The notes under the pieces were generated by a model. That model was not told where the DNA came from and did not search any database. It worked only from the letters and a program-made list of their open reading frames with translations. DNA of 64,000 bases from Ypsolopha sequella. Lineage: Eukaryota; Arthropoda; Insecta; Lepidoptera; Ypsolophidae. The position numbers and the translations under genes are program-made. The stretch covers positions 12,896,001 through 12,960,000 of the forward strand of contig OW204012.1 in NCBI GenBank assembly GCA_934047225.1, in the 5' to 3' direction. Below are positions 58,595 through 64,000 of this stretch, in pieces (position 1 is the stretch's first letter; each line of letters opens with the position of its first letter).

Positions 58595-59028
58595 CATAGA
58601 CTAAGTATTACTACTTAGACTAGCAGTTTACATACATCAGTTTGTAGCCACAAAAAAAGTGTAAAATCCTAACGAAAACTAGATGGCGTTGCTAAATCCT
58701 CATAACGAACACGATGCTAAAAAAGACCGATTGGTGGCGCTAGTGGCACAGCCATGTCACGTAACATAAAAATAATTCCCACTTCGATAATAGATGGCGC
58801 TGAAATATTCACTGTACGTGTTGCGAACTTAGCGCCATCTAGTTTTTCTAAGCAAAGCTATTACAGCCATATGTTTACTTGGTAACCATGACAGTTTACT
58901 TGCAGCCAATTAAACAAATTATGCTTATTTGCAACACTTGGCGACACCTAGTGTTGTAAGGGCGCGTAAAAAATTTGCTACGTCTTGATGTATGGGAGTT
59001 GTCGGTCTATACGTAGTAATACCATAGA
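58595..59028. mobile_element. Possible TIR element (low confidence)
   Basis: CCATAGACTAAGTATTACTA at the left and TAGTAATACCATAGACTA at the right contain inverted GTATTACTAC / GTAGTAATAC. The interior includes AACTAGATGGCG and GCGCCATCTAGTT. The flanks do not show a clear target duplication. Confidence 0.45.
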
Positions 59029-59335
59029 CTAATAATACAAGAAGACCTACAAGCGTCTTACATTCAACCGTAACTTGATTGTTAGTTCAAATGTTGTAGC
59101 AAGATGGAGCTACTAGTTCAAAACAACCGAATTCACGGCTAATTGGAAATGACTTTCTTTCCTAGTAAAGGTAGCTTCGTAGTGGTTGCGCTTGATTACG
59201 GAAAGATGGCGGTGTACGCGCGCGCGCCCCTGGCCCCTCGCTACGACATATGCTTTCAAATGTATGACTGTAGTTGAAGATTCCATGCATCTTCACCTCA
59301 AATTGATGGTATTTATTTTCGAGCAATATACTAGA

Positions 59336-59545
59336 AAGAAAGAAAGAAAGAAAATGAAATTTATTCGTCACCAATAAAATACGGAAATACATAAAAATAA
59401 CATAAAAACTAAACTTACAAGAAAACAATTATATAATATACTACAAAATGTGACGAAAAGGGGCAGACTCAGCATCTGCTGTGAGCTATCGAGCAGCAAC
59501 ACAGCGCTGGTTTTCGGCCTGTCCCTGTACACGCACTAAACATAA
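59336..59545 (+). mobile_element. RPT-J copy 3
   Basis: AAGAAAGAAAGAAAGAAAAT at the head, then AGACTCAGCATCTGCTGTGA and CAGCGCTGGTTTTCGGCCTG at the end, as in the other two copies. The LINE begins shortly after. Confidence 0.65.
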
Positions 59546-59562
59546 ACATAAAACATTTTTTT

Positions 59563-62402
59563 TTTGCAGGCAGCTTGTACATCATCATTAATAAATAAAT
59601 ATAATACTAAAAATACAATTGAAAATAAATTAACGAATTATAACGACACTGAAGGTATTTTATTAAGCGGCTACTATACTAAATGAGATTTTGTAAATCA
59701 AAGAAAATTTTCTTTACGTGTAATTTAAAATTCTTAGTTTTCATCTCCTCATGCAATGGTGGAGGTAGATCGTTCCAGATCTTGGACGCCGCATATTTAA
59801 AACAACCTTTATAGCCTTTGGTTCTGTGTCTAGGTATAATAATTTTACTTGTTTCCCTACTTCGAGTATAAACATGTGTATGACAGTCTCTCTTCCAAAT
59901 AAATTTCGAATAAAGGTACGTCGGTCTCTTACTATGTATAACACGATGCACTAAACAAGCCAGGTGTAATTTCCTGCGGGCTGACATCTTTAAAATCCCT
60001 TTTTGGTTTAAAAAGGGTGTCACATGACCTCGCTTCGGAATAACAAAACAAAATCGTGCACATGCGTTTTGTACACGCTGGATTGCGCGCTCAGTTTTAG
60101 CGAACAATCTCGGCCCATAGACTACATCACAGAAATTGAAGAGTGACAAAACTAGAGACTCTGTTATCAAAATGCGAACTTTCTCCGTTGAAAATTCTCG
60201 GATTTGGTATAAAACTTTGAGCCTAAAGAAAGCGTTTCTTATTTTGCTGTTAATATGCTCAATATAGCGAAGTTCACCGTCTAAAATTAAACCTAAATTA
60301 CGCGCTTTTAAAACTCTATCTACATTATAATTACCTATTTCAATGTGAGGTTTCATTTCTGCAATTGACTCACATTGGTGTCGCGTCCCTAAAATCATAA
60401 ACTTCGATTTGTTCGGGTTTAAGACCAAATTATTTGTTTGAGCCCACACAGAAATTGCTTCCAGATCCTTATTAATTTTCTCGACCGCTTCAACTGTATC
60501 CTTAGCTCTAAACGAAGAATACACTTGAGTGTCATCTGCATAGAGGTGGATTTTACAGAAGCTGACATTTTTAATTAGGTCTGCGGTATATAAAATAAAT
60601 AAAAGTGGGCTTAAAATGGAGCCTTGAGGACAACCGCGTTTAACTACTTTTACAGTTGAACTTACTTGGTTGCCTTCAGCAGTCGTTAGCTGCACGAATT
60701 GGCATCTATTATTGAGATAGGAACTAAACCAAGCACATGTCGACTGCGAAAAGCCATAGTAACTCATCTTAGCCAATAGCAGCTCGGTGTTTATGCAATC
60801 GAACGCGCGGGAGAAATCTAGCAATACCATTATGCTACCGTTACCAGCGTCAGATGCTTGTATTATACCGTCTGTAACGTGCGCAAGCGCTGTCTCCGTA
60901 TCATGGTTACCTCGGAACCCCGATTGCATTACTGGAAGAATATTTTTAGCCTCAATATATTTGGACAGTTGAGTAGATAGCACTCTTTCAACAATCTTTG
61001 ATAAGACTGGTAGAATACTTATTGGACGCAGATCCTTAAGTTCATCAACAGTGGCTCCCTTTGGTAACGGCATAACTTTCGCCATTTTCCAATTTTCTGG
61101 GAATACACTTGTGGTAATTGACCTCTTAATAATACAAGTGATGATAGGAAGTGTAACTGGGAGCGTCATTCGTATCATACCAATGGTTATTAAATCGTGC
61201 CCAGCCGAGTTAGTATCTATTGATTTTATAATGTTTGCTACTTCTTCTTCGGAGCTATTATTAATATCAAATTGACTCTCCGTAAACTTGTTACTTTTAA
61301 AGAAACTCAGCAGGTCCTCATTAACATTTGGATCTCCAGGAGCGTCTAAAAAAAAAGAATTAATTTTGGCAGGGTTATTTAATCGGTTCGGTATAGACGG
61401 CAGAGTTGTATTACCTACATCCGCTGTACGCTTAAGGTGCTTCCAAATATTCTTTGGGTTATTTAAGTTATTATTAATGAAGAACGTAAAATAAGCTCGT
61501 TTTTCGCTTTTAATGGCGCTATTAACTAAATTTTTGAGGTCTTTAAAATACCTGCGATGATGTTCGGTTTTGGTGGCAAGAGCTTTATTCCATGTTTTGT
61601 CTCTAAGAGTCATCATGTGTCTCACCACATCTGTCAACCATGGACGCTGCTCTTCATTTACTCGTATTCTTTTGAAAGGAGCGTGTTTGTCAAAAATTGT
61701 AGTGATCAAGTCATTGAAACGAGCAACCATATTGTTCACATCTTCATAGTTTAAAATTTCAGACCATGGCTGATAATTAAGATCCTTCAGAAATTTCCCC
61801 TCATCAATTTTACTAAGAAGACCCGTCCAAATGTACTGAGGAGATTGTTTTGGTTTTTTAATGGTTAAATCTACCAAAACCATAGCGTGATCACTAAGTA
61901 GTGAGTTATGATGGACAGATACATTACGAAATAAATGTGGAGAGTCCGTTACAATAAGATCTAATAAGGTTGCAGAGTTGTTTACGATCCGGGTTGGCTC
62001 ATTTACTAAATTTGTTAGGTTTTGTTGGTTAAAAAACGTCAAAACTTCTGGCGCAGGGCTTGTGTTAGGCTTTAACAGGTCAACATTAAAGTCAGTCATC
62101 AGGCAAACAAGGTTGCAGTTGCCAAACGAGCTAATAGACTCACTGAGTGCGTCTATCGCAACTCCAGTGGGTACGCGAGTATCGCTATTGGAATCAGGCC
62201 TATACGCGGTACCGAGGGCGATGCATCCCGCGCCCCGCAGCCGCACTTCCAACCATAACTGCTCCAACAGAGAAGACGGATGCTCTCGGACGCGAGCGTT
62301 AAGCCCGCGACGGATATAAAAGCCGACACCACCACCTCTGCGACCACTGGGCCTTGGGCTCAGTTTCAAAACATAGCCAGGTATTTTTGGTGCACATATA
62401 TC
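59563..62402 (-). mobile_element. CR1-like non-LTR retrotransposon, 5' truncated
   Basis: It comprises the reverse transcriptase ORF plus a 3' UTR of about 115 bases that ends at an A-run (T-run on the + strand, 59552-59561). The 5' end breaks off inside the endonuclease domain, as is usual for target-primed insertion. The sequence beyond 62402 is unrelated although the frame stays open by chance up to 62603. Confidence 0.85.
59679..62402 (-). CDS. LINE ORF2: partial endonuclease and complete reverse transcriptase (CR1-like)
   Basis: It copies the element RNA at the nicked target. The frame is open without interruption for 974 residues; similarity starts at residue 68, the earlier part being host sequence. 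Endonuclease remnants: GGGVGFYIRRGLNARV (90-105), TDFNVDL (170-176), DLIVTDSP (215-222) and SDHAM (237-241); the first catalytic Asn/Glu motifs are missing. RT blocks: LRPISILPVLSKIVERV, QSGFR (560-564), LDFSRAFDCIN (595-605), RGCPQGSILSPLLF (656-669) and the catalytic YADD (688-691). The C-terminal IWNDLPPPL motif is near 942. YADDTQVY and the SRAFD block favour the CR1 group. The absence of stops suggests a young insertion. Confidence 0.9.
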   Translation of the reverse strand, partial: DICAPKIPGYVLKLSPRPSGRRGGGVGFYIRRGLNARVREHPSSLLEQLWLEVRLRGAGCIALGTAYRPDSNSDTRVPTGVAIDALSESISSFGNCNLVCLMTDFNVDLLKPNTSPAPEVLTFFNQQNLTNLVNEPTRIVNNSATLLDLIVTDSPHLFRNVSVHHNSLLSDHAMVLVDLTIKKPKQSPQYIWTGLLSKIDEGKFLKDLNYQPWSEILNYEDVNNMVARFNDLITTIFDKHAPFKRIRVNEEQRPWLTDVVRHMMTLRDKTWNKALATKTEHHRRYFKDLKNLVNSAIKSEKRAYFTFFINNNLNNPKNIWKHLKRTADVGNTTLPSIPNRLNNPAKINSFFLDAPGDPNVNEDLLSFFKSNKFTESQFDINNSSEEEVANIIKSIDTNSAGHDLITIGMIRMTLPVTLPIITCIIKRSITTSVFPENWKMAKVMPLPKGATVDELKDLRPISILPVLSKIVERVLSTQLSKYIEAKNILPVMQSGFRGNHDTETALAHVTDGIIQASDAGNGSIMVLLDFSRAFDCINTELLLAKMSYYGFSQSTCAWFSSYLNNRCQFVQLTTAEGNQVSSTVKVVKRGCPQGSILSPLLFILYTADLIKNVSFCKIHLYADDTQVYSSFRAKDTVEAVEKINKDLEAISVWAQTNNLVLNPNKSKFMILGTRHQCESIAEMKPHIEIGNYNVDRVLKARNLGLILDGELRYIEHINSKIRNAFFRLKVLYQIREFSTEKVRILITESLVLSLFNFCDVVYGPRLFAKTERAIQRVQNACARFCFVIPKRGHVTPFLNQKGILKMSARRKLHLACLVHRVIHSKRPTYLYSKFIWKRDCHTHVYTRSRETSKIIIPRHRTKGYKGCFKYAASKIWNDLPPPLHEEMKTKNFKLHVKKIFFDLQNLI

Positions 62403-62602
62403 CTGCACATATATACTAATGATTAGATAATTTAATAACTTAAATAATACAAAAAAAAACCAAATTTTTCTTAATACATGAATCGGTACGAATTCTAGAG
62501 CATGAGTCGCTGTGCAAGAGCGGGCATTATTCTGTGGCAGTGTGCCGCTGGCCAGTGCTACCACCTTAGGGTATTTCCCCCTAAATTTAGGGAATTTTTT
62601 CA

Positions 62603-63212
62603 TGTTTAGGGGATTTTTTGGGTTTTAAAAGTATTTAGGGTATTGTTTAGGGGAAATTTATTTGGACCGAATTTTGGGTTTAGGATGCAAATATCTGAAC
62701 GTGGTGTGCAGTTCTCTATCGCTAGCGTCAACAATAGATATTTTTTGTTAGACATTTTTCTGTTTTGACTTTGATTCTTTAAAAATGGATGCTATTCATG
62801 ACTGTTTTAAAGTTACTGAAATACTTGTAGTTAAATAAACTGATAAACTTTATAGATAAATCAGTAATAGTTAACCTTAAATTGTGTTTTACTTCTAATT
62901 TGAATGTTTAGGGGAAAAAAGTCTGGAAAGTGTCAAGGAGTTAAGGGAAAACCAAAATCCGAGGGTGAAAGCGCTGCCGCTGCTGGCTCACTGGCTGTTC
63001 GACGTGGAACCTGTGTCGTTTGTGCTTACGCCGCGCCACCCACTCTGCACCATTGACCATTTCAAATAATTTCTCTTATTATTATGAATGGTGTATAACC
63101 TTGTATTGATTGTGATGCGATAGTGTGTATATTTTTAAGCGGTAGTGTAGACGTGAAGAAGATTTATATTATATGGGACAATTTTATAGACATATTATAA
63201 AATGCGAAAAGA
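62603..63212. other. No gene recognised
   Basis: Runs such as TTTAGGGGATTTTTTGGG and a GCTGCCGCTGCTGGCTCACT block may be part of an unclassified element spanning about 62540-62990. No exon-like segment continuing MARS1 was found. Confidence 0.4.
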
Positions 63213-63520
63213 CGCTTTGTTAGGGCTCTGTAGTACCTAAAAGGTACAAAAGGAACCTTTATGGTGAGACTCCGTTGTCCGTCCGTCCGTATGTCACAGC
63301 CTCATAACTTTAGCACCGTTAAAGAAAGACATGAAATTTGGCACAAAAATAGTATTAATATGCCCACATATCAGGGTGTAAAAAAATATGAAAATATGAA
63401 AATTTTTAAATTGTTCAAAATATTTCCAAAACAAAAGTGAGAAAAATAAAAAAAATATTATCCTAAAAATACAATATGGGTATCAAATTGTAGATATTGA
63501 AGTTTATTGTAAAAATATAT
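63213..63520 (+). mobile_element. RPT-E copy, 3' truncated
   Basis: TTAGGGCTCTGTAGTACCTA, GGTACAAAAGGAACC, CCGTCCGTCCGTATGTCACA and ATGAAATTTGGCAC occur in the family order; the closing GGAACCCTAAA is missing. Confidence 0.85.
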
Positions 63521-63522
63521 AC

Positions 63523-64000
63523 TTTTTAACCGACTTCAAAAAGGAGGCGGTTCTCAATTCGACTGTATGTTTTTTTTTTTTTTTTTTTGGCGTTGTTACT
63601 CCATAACTCCGTCATTTCTGAACCGATTTGAACAATTCTTTTTTTGTTTGAAAAAGTGTACTTCCAGGTAGGTCCCATTTTAGGTTTGGTCATGATCTGA
63701 TGAAGGTCTTCAGAGATAGGCAGTGGAACTCCTCAGAAAATGACAGCATACCTCTCGAAATTGAAGTAATCGCTTTGTACCTGGGTGCTGATTACAAGGT
63801 ATTACTTGAAAATCATCATTCTTTCACCTGGCCTTCAATCCTGGCTTCATCACCATATTCACCATAGAACTCCTCAACGGATCAGAGCACATAACTCGAG
63901 ATTGCGGCAATCACTGCGTTAGGGTGCTAATTCAAGGGTATTACTTGGAGATTACCAGAATACCCACCTGACCTTCGATCCTGGCTTCATCACCATAGAA
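63523..64000 (+). mobile_element. Dispersed element starting TTAACCGACTTCAAAAAGGA, runs off the window
   Basis: TTAACCGACTTCAAAAAGGA then GGCGGTTCTCAATTCGACTG and a T-run, followed by TCCATAACTCCGTCATTTCT. I recognise the head as a common lepidopteran dispersed repeat; class not decided. The remaining 300 bp belong to it or to intron. Confidence 0.55.

Noticed and set aside
62403..62603. First 67 residues of the long LINE frame as part of the LINE protein
   Set aside because: They lack the expected endonuclease start motifs and come from unrelated flanking sequence that happens to be open.

Overview
This window is AT-rich eukaryotic DNA from an insect, most probably a moth or butterfly. Several repeat types familiar from lepidopteran genomes support that: RTE-type tails ending in the AYVQQWT coding block plus a GATG microsatellite, elements starting with AGGGTTCCGTA, and CTAG-ended Helitron-like pieces. 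I see no bacterial features, no rRNA or tRNA gene and no CRISPR array. Species is not determinable by reading.

One host gene is recognisable: cytoplasmic methionyl-tRNA synthetase (MARS1), + strand, in at least 12 exons from 22786 to 57649. The exons join in frame at GT-AG sites with matching phases to give 505 codons. They cover the GST-like N-terminal domain (exons 1-4), a variable linker (exons 5-6), the HLGN-containing catalytic start (exons 7-9), the zinc-knuckle insertion (exons 10-12) and the conserved RDLKWG block (exon 12). The KMSKS loop and the rest of the protein are not in the window, so the gene continues past 64000.

Region 1-22.7 kb lies upstream of the gene and is almost wholly repeats: foldback elements, a 31-bp minisatellite, dead RTE and other LINE fragments, a Helitron-like element, and a TTAA-flanked palindrome carrying a nested SINE-like insertion. 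Introns 1-12 carry the same families plus two different genes with a DUF7869-like, probably transposase-like, domain. One (46075-48958) appears to be bounded by short terminal inverted repeats. The other (53630-55628, minus) has had its conserved QNKN-motif segment amplified into 23 identical 61-bp copies that are open in all three frames. Exon 5 of MARS1 has seeded a 143-bp minisatellite, and half of exon 12 has been duplicated and has since decayed. The last 5 kb holds a CR1-like LINE with an uninterrupted reverse transcriptase frame.

Repeat names used below. RPT-A: about 390 bp, ends TTTTCAATGCA and ACTACTATT. RTE-SINE: about 350 bp, shares its 3' end with RTE LINEs. RPT-C: hairpin pieces around CCGAGGATGCCTCG. 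RPT-D: about 410-bp dispersed repeat. RPT-E: starts AGGGTTCCGTA. RPT-F: foldback with ends ACAACGTGTAACAGAAAGG. RPT-G: palindrome with CTTAACTTATTTGACAGG. RPT-H: palindrome with GTGCTGTCAAA. RPT-J: starts with (GAAA)n. RPT-K: about 390-bp LINE-tail-like repeat. RPT-L: ends with GAAAATCTGCTCAAG. RPT-M: palindrome with GCATGAAAACATCTCC. RPT-N: pieces with GCAAGCGAAGGATTCTATAA. All family assignments come from reading only; no database was searched.
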